Positions 1-7,104 of a DNA stretch of 48,353 bases are shown here, piece by piece. This DNA comes from Mangrovactinospora gilvigrisea (lineage in GTDB: Bacteria > Actinomycetota > Actinomycetes > Streptomycetales > Streptomycetaceae). Numbering within the stretch: the stretch's first letter is position 1; the number at the start of each line of letters is the position of its first letter. The position numbers were made by a program, and so were the translations under genes. The DNA is taken from assembly GCF_001879105.1 (NCBI RefSeq), contig NZ_MLCF01000049.1, positions 1 through 48,353 of the forward strand, given 5' to 3'. The notes under the pieces are model-generated. The model searched no databases and had not been told where the DNA came from. It saw nothing but the letters and a program-made list of their open reading frames with translations.

Positions 1-591
1 GGCGGCGGGGCTCCCCAGGGGCAGCAGGGCCAGCAGGGGCAGCAGGGTCGGCAGGGCGGGATGCCCGGTGGCGGCGGCATGCCCGGGCAGGCCGGGAACG
101 GTGGCCGTCCCCCGTCCCAGCAGGGGCAGAACCAGGGCGGTGGCGGAACCCAGCGCCAGGGGATGCCAGGCGGCACCGGCGGGGGCGGCGGCGCCCGGAC
201 GGGCGGCGGAGCCGGAGGCGGAGGCGGCATGGGCGGGCTGCTCAACGGCGCCTCGGTCGGCTCGGCGCTCAAGTCGCTGCTCGCCGCGGACGCCTCCCGC
301 TACACCTGGACGGCGGCGACCGTCGGCTCGCAGAACGCGGCGAGCTACCAACTGGCCGTCGGCCACGCGGTGATGGCGATCGGCGGCTTCAACGGGACCG
401 ATCCCTCGCCGACGCTCGCGCAGTTCCAGGCGTACGCGAAGGAGGGGAAGGTGCACTACTTCGTCGGCGGCAGCACCGGGCAGAGCGGCAGCAGCTCCTC
501 GGCGACGAAGATCACCGCCTGGGTGAAGGCGCACTACACCGCGAAGTCGGTCGGCGGGACGACGGTCTACGACCTCACCGACCCGAAGTAG
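1..591 (+). CDS. C-terminal part of a GT39-type membrane glycosyltransferase (5' end outside window)
   Basis: The reading frame is open from base 1 to a TAG stop, so this is the 3' end of a longer gene. The visible 196 residues begin with a Gly/Gln/Pro-rich low-complexity stretch of about 75 residues. A compact tail follows, with short motifs such as LLNGASVGS, AVMAIGGFNGTDPSPTL and VHYFVGG. That arrangement is what I recall at the C-terminus of Streptomyces glycosyltransferase family 39 (ArnT/mannosyltransferase-like) multipass proteins, where the tail lies outside the membrane and may bind the acceptor or the glycan. The catalytic and membrane parts are not in the window, so the substrate cannot be judged. 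A hairpin with a T-run follows the stop. Confidence 0.7.
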   Translation, partial: GGGAPQGQQGQQGQQGRQGGMPGGGGMPGQAGNGGRPPSQQGQNQGGGGTQRQGMPGGTGGGGGARTGGGAGGGGGMGGLLNGASVGSALKSLLAADASRYTWTAATVGSQNAASYQLAVGHAVMAIGGFNGTDPSPTLAQFQAYAKEGKVHYFVGGSTGQSGSSSSATKITAWVKAHYTAKSVGGTTVYDLTDPK

Positions 592-614
592 CGGCGTCCG
601 GCACTGCCCGAACA

Positions 615-659
615 CCCGTTCCCAGCGGGGCTCAACCGCCCTGCTGGGGACGGGTTTTT
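615..659 (+). terminator. Rho-independent terminator after the GT39-type gene
   Basis: The arms CCCGT-TCCCAGC (615-626) and GCTGGGG-ACGGG (643-654) pair with one G-T wobble and are followed by TTTTT (655-659). The hairpin starts 24 bases after the upstream stop codon and precedes the next start at 727. Confidence 0.75.
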
Positions 660-726
660 GTCGTACCGTCGCGTTATCCTGGAACCAGACAAACCGAGGC
701 GATACGGAGGCAACACGGAGGTGCCC

Positions 727-1089
727 ATGCCCCCGACCCGGCCCCGAACCGGAACCAGGTCCTCGTTCCGCACACCCCGACCGCGCTCCACGACCGGCCG
801 GACGACCGCGCTCCGCCGGCGGCCCGTCGCGAACTCCGCGATCACGCTGCCCGGCCCGCGGCCGCTGCCCGCGGGGCTGCCCCGCGAGTGGTACGTCCGG
901 CACAACCGCCAGATCAAGGCGATGCGGATCGCCATCGCCCTGCTCAACTCCGGCATCTACACCCGCCAGCAGGCGGGGGACCCGCTCATCCGCGTCACCG
1001 CCGAGGCCATCGGCGTCCACCCCCCGTCCGCGACCACCTGCCACCTCGTCCGCACCCTGCTCCCCGACGCCCGCGGCCTCGCGGCCTGA
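727..1089 (+). CDS. Small basic protein of unknown function, 120 aa
   Basis: I do not recognise a named family. The first ~45 residues are rich in Arg, Pro and Thr and look disordered. The second half, from about residue 50 (PREWYVRHNRQIKAMRIAIA) to the end, looks like a small helical fold. Its spacing, with a helix, the segment YTRQQAGDPLIRVTAEAIGVHPPSATTCHLVR and a final helix, could suit a winged-helix or other DNA-binding module; that is an inference. ATG 727 is chosen because GGAGG at 717-721 sits 5 bases upstream; an in-frame GTG at 721 lies inside that site. The gene follows a terminator, so it is probably transcribed alone. Confidence 0.55.
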   Translation: MPPTRPRTGTRSSFRTPRPRSTTGRTTALRRRPVANSAITLPGPRPLPAGLPREWYVRHNRQIKAMRIAIALLNSGIYTRQQAGDPLIRVTAEAIGVHPPSATTCHLVRTLLPDARGLAA

Positions 1090-1168
1090 CGCGGCGGCCC
1101 CGTCCGCCTCCCCGGGGGACGGGGCCAACGGCCCTGCGGCGTCCGACGGTTGGCCTAGGCTGCTGCGC

Positions 1169-2065
1169 ATGACCGATGTGGATGTGGACTGGGCCGAGGA
1201 GTCGCCGCACCTGATCCGGGCCCTGAACCGGGACGCCGGCTTCTACCGCCAGGCCGCCGCCCGGCTCGCGCCCGGGCGGCGGCTCGCGCTCGACCTCGGC
1301 TGCGGCCCCGGCGGCATGGCCACCGCGCTCGCCGAGAAGATCGTCCCGGCCGGCGGCCGGGTCGTCGGCGCGGACGGCGAGCCGACGCTCCTCGACCACG
1401 CCCGCCGCCGGGCCGCCGCGCTCGGCGGCCCCGCCGCCCGCGCCGAGTTCGCCCAGGTCGACCTCGGCGAGGGCACCGATGCGCTGCGCGCCGCCCTCCG
1501 CGGCCCGGACGGCGCCGCCGCCGCGCCCGACCTCATCTGGTCCGCCGCCGTCGTCCACCACCTCCCCGACCAGCAGGGCGCCCTCGACGGCCTCGCCGAA
1601 CTCCTCGCCCCCGGCGGGCTGCTGGCCGTCAGCGAGGGCGGCCTGCCGCTCCGCCAGCTGCCCCGCGACCTCGGCCACGGCATCGCCCCCGGCCTGGAGT
1701 CCCGGCTGGAGGCGGCGAACAACCGCTGGTTCGACGGGCTGCGCGACGGCATGCCCGGCTCCGTCCCGATGCCCTACGGCTGGGACGAGGCGCTGCGCCG
1801 CGCCGGCCTCGCCGACGTCACCACCCGCAACGTCCTCCAGGAGCGCGCCGCGCCGCCCGGCAGCGAGGCGATGGCCGACGTCCTCGCCGTCATCGGCAAC
1901 CTGGGCGCCAAGCTCGCCGAGCTCGGCCTCATCGACGCGCAGGACGCCGACGCCTGCCGGCGCCTCACCGACCCCGAGGACGCCGCCTGGCTCGGCCGCC
2001 GCGCCGACGTCTACCAGCTCACCGTCCGCGGCATCCACCTCGGCACCCGCGCCCCCGCCCGATGA
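1169..2065 (+). CDS. Class I SAM-dependent methyltransferase
   Basis: This 298-residue protein has the Rossmann-type methyltransferase signature: motif I DLGCGPGGMATALAEK near residues 42-57, an acidic end of strand 2 in VVGADGEPTLLDHA, and a motif IV-like segment DLIWSAAVVHHLPDQQGAL with the HH common in small-molecule methyltransferases. The substrate cannot be inferred; a metabolite is more likely than RNA or DNA. Its stop overlaps the next start by 4 bases (ATGA, 2062-2065), so it is translationally coupled to the serine hydrolase, and a GNAT gene follows with the same kind of overlap. Confidence 0.8.
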   Translation: MTDVDVDWAEESPHLIRALNRDAGFYRQAAARLAPGRRLALDLGCGPGGMATALAEKIVPAGGRVVGADGEPTLLDHARRRAAALGGPAARAEFAQVDLGEGTDALRAALRGPDGAAAAPDLIWSAAVVHHLPDQQGALDGLAELLAPGGLLAVSEGGLPLRQLPRDLGHGIAPGLESRLEAANNRWFDGLRDGMPGSVPMPYGWDEALRRAGLADVTTRNVLQERAAPPGSEAMADVLAVIGNLGAKLAELGLIDAQDADACRRLTDPEDAAWLGRRADVYQLTVRGIHLGTRAPAR

Positions 2066-3192
2066 GCGCCGGCACGGTCGACTCCGCGGGCGCCGCGGAC
2101 GCGGTGGAGCCCGCCGGTGATCCGCTGGAGCTGGTGCGCGCCCGCGGCGGGGCCGCCCAGCTGTGTGTGCTGCACCGGGGCAGGCCCGTCCTCGACGAGG
2201 CCGTCAACTGCCGCCCCGACGACCTGTTCTGGACCTTCTCGGCGAGCAAGCCGCTGGTGGCGCTGGTGGTCCATCAGCTCGCCGAGCGGGGCGAGCTGGG
2301 CCCGGACGGGCTGGACACCCCGGTCGCCGCGCACTGGCCCGAGTTCGCCGCCCGCGGCAAGGAGGGCATCACCGTCCGCCATGTGCTGCGGCACCGGGCC
2401 GGCGTGCCCGTCTCGCGCGGCGCGCTCGGCGACGCGCTGAGGATGACGGACTGGCCGCGCGCGGTGCGCGCCGTGGAGGAGGCCGAGCCGATCCATCCGC
2501 CCGGCGAGGGCCCCGCCTACCACTTCCTCAACTTCGGCACCATCCTGGGCGAGTTGGTGCGACGCGTCACCGGCGAGCCCGTCGACGTCCGGATGCGTGC
2601 GACCCTCCTCGACCCGCTGGGCCTGGACGACCTGCACCTCGGCCTGCCCAGGGCGCTGCGCCCCCGGGCCGTGCCCATCCGGGTGGAGCTGCCCGGCCGC
2701 CGCTGGGCCGCGCGCCGCGCCGCCCAGCTGTGGCTCAACCGCGGGCGGCTGCGCGGCGCGGTGGTGCCCGGCGCGGGGGTCTCCGCCAATGCCCGTGATC
2801 TGGCCCGCCTCTACCAGGCGCTGCTGGACGGCGGCGCCGGCCCGGACGGCACCCGGGTGCTGGAGCCCGCGACGGTCGCCGAGGCGCGCCGCCCGTCCAC
2901 CGAGGGCGAGCGGGACCGCTTCCTCGGCTTCCCGGTGCGCTGGGCGCAGGGCTTCCAGCTGGGCGGGCCCACCGACGACCCGCGCCACCCGCGGGCGATG
3001 GGGGCGCTCAGCAGCGCGCTGACGTTCGGCCACAACGGCAGCAACTGCTGCATCGCGTGGGCCGATCCGACGCGCGAGCTGGTCTTCGTCCACCTGACGA
3101 ACCGGCTGCCGGGCTCGCCGGGCCGGCTGCACCAGATCGCGGTGGCGGACGCGGTGCTCGCCGGGTACCCGCCGCGGGAGAAGGCGTCGTGA
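2062..3192 (+). CDS. Beta-lactamase-type serine hydrolase (class C / EstB-like)
   Basis: This 376-residue protein has the SxxK motif as SASK in FWTFSASKPLVALVVHQLAE (near residue 57) and the second catalytic motif as Tyr-x-x-x-Asn in AYHFLNFGTILGELV. The segment GHNGSNCCIAWADPTRELVFVHLTN near the C-terminus occupies the usual HxG/KTG position. There is no signal peptide, so it is probably a cytoplasmic esterase or amidase rather than a secreted beta-lactamase. It is the middle gene of a three-gene run with 4-base overlaps on both sides. Confidence 0.8.
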   Translation: MSAGTVDSAGAADAVEPAGDPLELVRARGGAAQLCVLHRGRPVLDEAVNCRPDDLFWTFSASKPLVALVVHQLAERGELGPDGLDTPVAAHWPEFAARGKEGITVRHVLRHRAGVPVSRGALGDALRMTDWPRAVRAVEEAEPIHPPGEGPAYHFLNFGTILGELVRRVTGEPVDVRMRATLLDPLGLDDLHLGLPRALRPRAVPIRVELPGRRWAARRAAQLWLNRGRLRGAVVPGAGVSANARDLARLYQALLDGGAGPDGTRVLEPATVAEARRPSTEGERDRFLGFPVRWAQGFQLGGPTDDPRHPRAMGALSSALTFGHNGSNCCIAWADPTRELVFVHLTNRLPGSPGRLHQIAVADAVLAGYPPREKAS

Positions 3193-3719
3193 GGTCGGCG
3201 GTTCGGCCGCGGACGCCGGCCGACCTCCCGGGCTGCGTCGCGGCGCTGGCCGCCGTCCACGAGGCGTCCCGCTACCCGGTGGCCTGGCCGTCCGACCCGA
3301 CCCGCTGGATCACCACCGCCGCGACCCGACACGCCTGGGTGGCGGAGGCCGGCGGCGCGGTGGCCGGCCACGCGGCCCTCACCGCGACATCCGCCGACCT
3401 GGCCGCGGCGGCCGGTCTCCCGGCGGACGAACTGGGTTCCGTCGCCCGCCTCTTCGTCGCCCCGGCGGCCCGCGGCCGCGGCCTCGCCGCGGCCCTGCTG
3501 GATGTCTGCGAGGCGGCGGCCCGGGCGGACGGCCGGCGGCCGGTGCTGGAGGTGGAGTCCTCCGCGGCCGCCGCCATCCGCCTCTACGAGCGGGCCGGCT
3601 GGCGCCGCGTCAGCACCCGCGCCGCATCATGGACGGCTCCCACAGGCAGCCCCGCCGTCATGCACGCGTACCTCGCACCCTGCAGGGGCGCGGGGAACTG
3701 CGCGAGTGGCCACATGTGA
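3189..3719 (+). CDS. GNAT family N-acetyltransferase
   Basis: The 176-residue protein carries the acetyl-CoA binding signature in VARLFVAPAARGRGLAAALL (R/Q-x-x-G-x-G/A as RGRGLA) followed by the typical AIRLYERAGWRRV segment. The GTG start at 3189 overlaps the stop of the serine hydrolase (GTGA) and gives MRSAVRPRTPADLPGC, a normal GNAT N-terminus. The acceptor is unknown. The last dozen codons (about CRGAGNCASGHM) are encoded by a dispersed genomic repeat rather than by normal GNAT sequence, so the gene probably gained a new tail when the repeat arrived. Confidence 0.8.
   Translation: MRSAVRPRTPADLPGCVAALAAVHEASRYPVAWPSDPTRWITTAATRHAWVAEAGGAVAGHAALTATSADLAAAAGLPADELGSVARLFVAPAARGRGLAAALLDVCEAAARADGRRPVLEVESSAAAAIRLYERAGWRRVSTRAASWTAPTGSPAVMHAYLAPCRGAGNCASGHM
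3683..3707. repeat. Dispersed repeat, copy 1
   Basis: Positions 3685-3705 read GGGGCGCGGGGAACTGCGCG plus A. The same 21-mer occurs in inverted orientation at 27515-27535, almost complete at 27541-27565, and with two mismatches at 40414-40434. This copy has a single arm and lies inside the 3' end of the GNAT gene. Confidence 0.8.
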
Positions 3720-3755
3720 CCGCAACCCGGCGGTGAACCGCACCCCCGCCGGCGC

Positions 3756-5309
3756 TCACACCACCCGAACCCCCCGCACCCCGTCCGCCACCCGCAGCGC
3801 GGCCAGCGTCGACGCGGTCGCCCGCGGCGACTGCACCGTCGAGACGATCCGCACCTTCGCGTCGATCGCCTCCCGGCCGATGTCGAACAGGTGGTAGCCG
3901 CGGTGCGCGTCGACCACCTTCCAGTGCGGGTTGTCGTCCATCAGCGGGTCCCACTGCGCATGGAACGCCGCCTGGTCCTGGTCCCCGTTGGAGCTGATCG
4001 AGGTGCCCACGAACTCCGCGCCCACCACCGCCGAGCCCGGATCCGCGAAGTCCCGCTTCAGGTCGCTGATCTGCGTCAGGTGCCGGTCCCCGGAGAGCAC
4101 CACCGGATTGCGCACCGACGCGAACCGCGCCATCAGCTCGTTGCGCTCCGCCTGGTAGCCGTCCCAGGCGTCGTAGAACCACAGCTTGCCGGGGCCGTCC
4201 TGCATGTCGGTCTCGGCCATCATGATCTGCGAGGCGACCACGTTCCAGCGGGCCGGCGTGCGCGTCATCCCGTCCAGCAGCCACGCCTTCTGACGCGCGC
4301 CCACCATCGTCAGCAGCGGGTTCTTCGCGGCCTCCTGGGAGGTGACCTGGTCGCTGCGGTACTGCCGGGTGTCCAGGACGTTCAGCCGGGCCAGCCGCCC
4401 CCACTCCAGGCGCCGGTACATCCGGATGTGCGGCCCGTCGGGGATCGCCGAGGCGCGCACCGGCATGTGCTCGTAGTAGGCCTGGAACGCCGCCGCCAGC
4501 CGCGCCGCGAACGCCTCCGGCGACTGCTTGTCGGGGTCCTGCGGGACCGTCCCCGCCCAGTCGTTGTCCACCTCGTGGTCGTCGAAGGTGACGATCCACG
4601 GCGCCGCCGCGCGCATCGCGGCGAGGTCCGGGTCCTGGTGGTACTGGGCGTAGCGGTTGCGGTACTGCTCCAGCGCCACCGGCTCGCCGGAGCCCTCGTG
4701 GACGCGTACCGCGCTCGCGGACGGGGCCGACTCGTAGATGTAGTCGCCGACGAAGAGCACCGCGTCCGGGTCCTGCTCGCGCATGTCGGCGTACGGGGTG
4801 AACCAGCCCTGCTGCCAGTTCTGGCAGGACGCCAGCGCCAGCCGCAGCCGCCCGCCGGAGGCGTGCGCCGGCGGCGCGGTGCGCGTCCGGCCGGCGGGGG
4901 AGAGGCGGCCCTCGGCGCGGAACCGGTACCAGTACTCGCGGTCCGGGGCGAGCCCGTTCGCCTCGGCGTGCACGGCGTGGCCGAGCTCCGGGACGGCCCG
5001 CGCCGTCCCCCTCCGCACGATCCGCCGGAACCGGGGGTCGGCGGCGACCTCCCACTCCACCCGCACCGGACGGCCAGGCATCCCGCCGCCGTGCAGCGGG
5101 TCCGGCGCCAGCCGCGTCCACAGCACCACCCCGTCGGGCAGCGGATCGCCCGAGGTGACCCCGAGGGTGTAGAGGTCCTCCGGCAGCCTGGACGGCGACG
5201 CCGCGCGCGCCCGCGTCGCACCGCCGGCCAGCTGGCCCGCGGCCAGCGCCGCACCCAGCGCGGCGCCCCCGCCCATCACCCGTCGTCTCGAGACCGCACG
5301 CTCCGCCAT
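3756..5309 (-). CDS. phoD: PhoD-type alkaline phosphatase/phosphodiesterase, Tat-exported
   Basis: The 517-residue protein starts with a twin-arginine signal (SRRRVMGGGAALGAALAAG) ending at an ARA-A type cleavage site near residue 40. An N-terminal Fn3-like domain (GVTSGDPLPDGVVLWTRL) and the PhoD metallophosphoesterase core follow. Metal-site motifs are visible in order: LALASCQ, FVGDYIYE, TFDDHEVDNDWAG and LSGDRHL. The family hydrolyses phosphate mono- and diesters outside the cell, using Ca and Fe in the best-studied member. ATG 5309 is preferred over upstream starts because it puts the RR motif near the N-terminus; GGAGAG lies 11-12 bases upstream. It is divergent from the SGNH esterase. 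PhoP control is expected for the family, but I do not see a clear PHO box. Confidence 0.85.
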   Translation of the reverse strand: MAERAVSRRRVMGGGAALGAALAAGQLAGGATRARAASPSRLPEDLYTLGVTSGDPLPDGVVLWTRLAPDPLHGGGMPGRPVRVEWEVAADPRFRRIVRRGTARAVPELGHAVHAEANGLAPDREYWYRFRAEGRLSPAGRTRTAPPAHASGGRLRLALASCQNWQQGWFTPYADMREQDPDAVLFVGDYIYESAPSASAVRVHEGSGEPVALEQYRNRYAQYHQDPDLAAMRAAAPWIVTFDDHEVDNDWAGTVPQDPDKQSPEAFAARLAAAFQAYYEHMPVRASAIPDGPHIRMYRRLEWGRLARLNVLDTRQYRSDQVTSQEAAKNPLLTMVGARQKAWLLDGMTRTPARWNVVASQIMMAETDMQDGPGKLWFYDAWDGYQAERNELMARFASVRNPVVLSGDRHLTQISDLKRDFADPGSAVVGAEFVGTSISSNGDQDQAAFHAQWDPLMDDNPHWKVVDAHRGYHLFDIGREAIDAKVRIVSTVQSPRATASTLAALRVADGVRGVRVV

Positions 5310-5384
5310 TCGAACCCGCTCTCCTCGACCGCCACTTGACCAACCCCAGAAGGTCAACAGGCGGGAAAGGAGTCGACGTGACGC

Positions 5385-5403
5385 TCACATGTTCCTTATG
5401 TGA
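5385..5403. promoter_or_regulatory. Palindrome between phoD and esterase, possible operator
   Basis: TCACAT (5385-5390) and ATGTGA (5398-5403) form a perfect 6-base inverted repeat around 7 bases. It lies in the 203-base divergent intergenic region, about 80 bases upstream of phoD and 25 bases upstream of the predicted -35 of the esterase. A regulator cannot be named. Confidence 0.35.
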
Positions 5404-5427
5404 ACGCCAAATTGACGACACGTCCGA

Positions 5428-5456
5428 TTGACCGCGGATCCGCACGGACCTACCGT
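5428..5456 (+). promoter_or_regulatory. Predicted housekeeping-type promoter for the SGNH esterase
   Basis: TTGACC (5428-5433), a 17-base spacer and TACCGT (5451-5456) fit the HrdB/sigma-70 pattern. They would start transcription about 50 bases before GTG 5513. Confidence 0.5.
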
Positions 5457-5512
5457 TACCAGCGAGTAAGTGATCGTGCACATGCCACATCCCCCGAGCC
5501 GTGGAGGACATC

Positions 5513-6331
5513 GTGCGCATCCGACCCCTCGCGCTGGCGGCAGCGGCCGCCTTAACCGCGTCCCTCGCCACCGCGACCGCCACCGCGACCACCGCCGGGG
5601 CCGCCGACCGGAACGACGCCGGCACCCAGTACGTCGCCCTCGGCGACTCCTACTCCGCGGGGGTCGGCTCCGGCAGCGCGCTCTCCGGCGGCGTCAGCGG
5701 CTGCGGGCAGACCACCGGCGCCTACCCCTACCTCTACGACCAGGCCACCGCCCCCGGCTCCTTCTCCTTCCAGGCCTGCGGCGGCGCCGTCACCTCCGAC
5801 GTCGTCAACAACCAGCTCGGCACGCTCGGTCCGGGCACCACCCTGGTCAGCATCACCGTCGGCGGCAACGACGTCGGCTTCTCCTCGGTCATGGAGACCT
5901 GCCTGACCAGCAGCGACAGCACCTGCCTCAGCACCATCGCGACCGCCGAGCAGGAGGCGCGGAACCAGCTGCCCGCCAAGCTGGACACCACCTACGCGGC
6001 CATTCGCGCCAAGGCCCCCAACGCCGATGTGGTCGTGCTGGGCTACCCCGAGTTCTACGACACCGCCAAGGGCTCCTGCCTCGACCTGATGGACGCCGCC
6101 AAGCGGGCCGCCGTCGACCAGGGCGCCGACCTCCTCAACGGCGTCGTCCGGGGCGAGGCCGCCAAGTACGCCGGCTTCGGCTACATCGACGTGGTCTCCC
6201 GCTTCGCCGGCCACGAGATCTGCGACTCCAGCCCGTGGATCAACAACTGGTACGGCCTCAGCGGCCCGTTCCACCCGACCACCGCGGGCCAGACCGGCGG
6301 CTACCTCCCGGCGTTCGAGTCCGGGATCTGA
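5513..6331 (+). CDS. Secreted SGNH/GDSL-type esterase or lipase
   Basis: The 272-residue protein has an Ala/Thr-rich Sec signal peptide (about 30 residues, ending near AGAAD). The SGNH blocks follow: GDSYSAG with the catalytic Ser, the oxyanion Gly in ACGGAV, GGNDVGF with the block III Asn, and FHPTTAG with the catalytic His. Cysteine pairs such as SGCGQ...FQACGG and ETCLTSSDSTC resemble the disulfides of the Streptomyces scabies-type esterases. GTG 5513 is chosen because GGAGG (5503-5507) is 5 bases upstream. Its 3' end overlaps the convergent eutC stop by 31 bases. Confidence 0.85.
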   Translation: MRIRPLALAAAAALTASLATATATATTAGAADRNDAGTQYVALGDSYSAGVGSGSALSGGVSGCGQTTGAYPYLYDQATAPGSFSFQACGGAVTSDVVNNQLGTLGPGTTLVSITVGGNDVGFSSVMETCLTSSDSTCLSTIATAEQEARNQLPAKLDTTYAAIRAKAPNADVVVLGYPEFYDTAKGSCLDLMDAAKRAAVDQGADLLNGVVRGEAAKYAGFGYIDVVSRFAGHEICDSSPWINNWYGLSGPFHPTTAGQTGGYLPAFESGI

Positions 6332-7104
6332 GCGGCCCCGCCGCCCGGCGGATCGTCCGCCGCCTTCAGCGCCACCCCGGTGCGCCCCAGCCGCCGCGCC
6401 CGCCGCATCAGGTCCACCAGGCGGTGCGCGGCGGCCTCGTACGACAGCCCCAGCGGCGGGCGGACGTTGGAGACGCAGTTGCGCTCGGCGTCCACCGTCC
6501 GCCCCGGCCGCGGATCCAGCGTCAGATACACCCCCAGCGAATCCGCCGCCGAGAGCCCCGGACGCTCCCCGATCAGCACTGCCACCAGCGGCGCCCGCAC
6601 CGCCGCCGCCACCTCGTCGCCCAGCGCCACCCGCGCCTGCGACGCCAGCACCACCGGCGCCACCCGCGTCCCGTCCGCCGCCAGGCCCGCCGCCACCGCG
6701 CCCAGCAGCGGCGCCGCATGCGCATGGACGGCCCGCACCGACAGCCCGTCCGCCACCACCAGCACCACGTCCCAGGGCCCGCCGCGGGTCGCCTCGGCCA
6801 GCCGCTCCGCCTCGCCGTCCGCCAACCGCCGCCCCAGGTCGGGCCGCTGCAGATAGGTCAGCCGGTCGGCCGCCGCACTGCGCACCCGCACCGCGCCCGG
6901 CAGCCCGCGCTCCCGCAGCGCGCCCTCCACCCGCTCCGGGCGGAACTCCGCGTGCACCGCGTCCCGCGCCTCCGCCAGCGCCCCCTGCAACTCCAGCCGG
7001 TGACGGGTCGGCAGGCCCCAGCCGGCCCGGCCCAGCCCGATCCGCGCGCTGGTGCGCGCCCGCAGCGCCGTCCACACCTCGTCCGCGCCCGTCCCCCCGC
7101 TCAT
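6301..7104 (-). CDS. eutC: Ethanolamine ammonia-lyase small subunit
   Basis: The 267-residue protein matches EutC along its length: TSARIGLGRAGWGLPTRHRLELQGALAEARDAVH near the N-terminus, DVVLVVADGLSVRAVHAHA in the middle, then LIGERPGLSAADSLGVYLT and the cysteine segment NCVSNVRPPLGLSYEAA. EutC forms the adenosylcobalamin-binding interface with EutB and helps split ethanolamine into acetaldehyde and ammonia. Its start overlaps the eutB stop by 4 bases (ATGA). The last ten codons are antisense to the 3' end of the convergent esterase, so the C-terminal tail may be local in origin. No microcompartment genes or EutH-type transporter are nearby. Confidence 0.92.
   Translation of the reverse strand: MSGGTGADEVWTALRARTSARIGLGRAGWGLPTRHRLELQGALAEARDAVHAEFRPERVEGALRERGLPGAVRVRSAAADRLTYLQRPDLGRRLADGEAERLAEATRGGPWDVVLVVADGLSVRAVHAHAAPLLGAVAAGLAADGTRVAPVVLASQARVALGDEVAAAVRAPLVAVLIGERPGLSAADSLGVYLTLDPRPGRTVDAERNCVSNVRPPLGLSYEAAAHRLVDLMRRARRLGRTGVALKAADDPPGGGAAQIPDSNAGR

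Noticed and set aside
658..726. Extended N-terminus of the small basic protein starting at TTG 658
   Set aside because: The extension overlaps the end of the preceding terminator and the ribosome binding site of ATG 727.
5310..5427. PHO boxes for phoD
   Set aside because: GTTGACC and GTTCACA-like words occur, but not as 11-base-spaced direct repeats matching the PhoP consensus.
3658..5625. A long second open frame antisense to phoD and other long alternative frames
   Set aside because: High GC content removes stop codons from several frames at once. The Arg/Gly/Ala-rich translation has no motif, whereas the phoD frame has a Tat signal and all metal-site motifs.
5552..7075. Open frames opposite the esterase and eutC
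   Set aside because: Both known genes are supported by complete family motifs; the alternative products are low-complexity Gly/Arg/Ala sequence.
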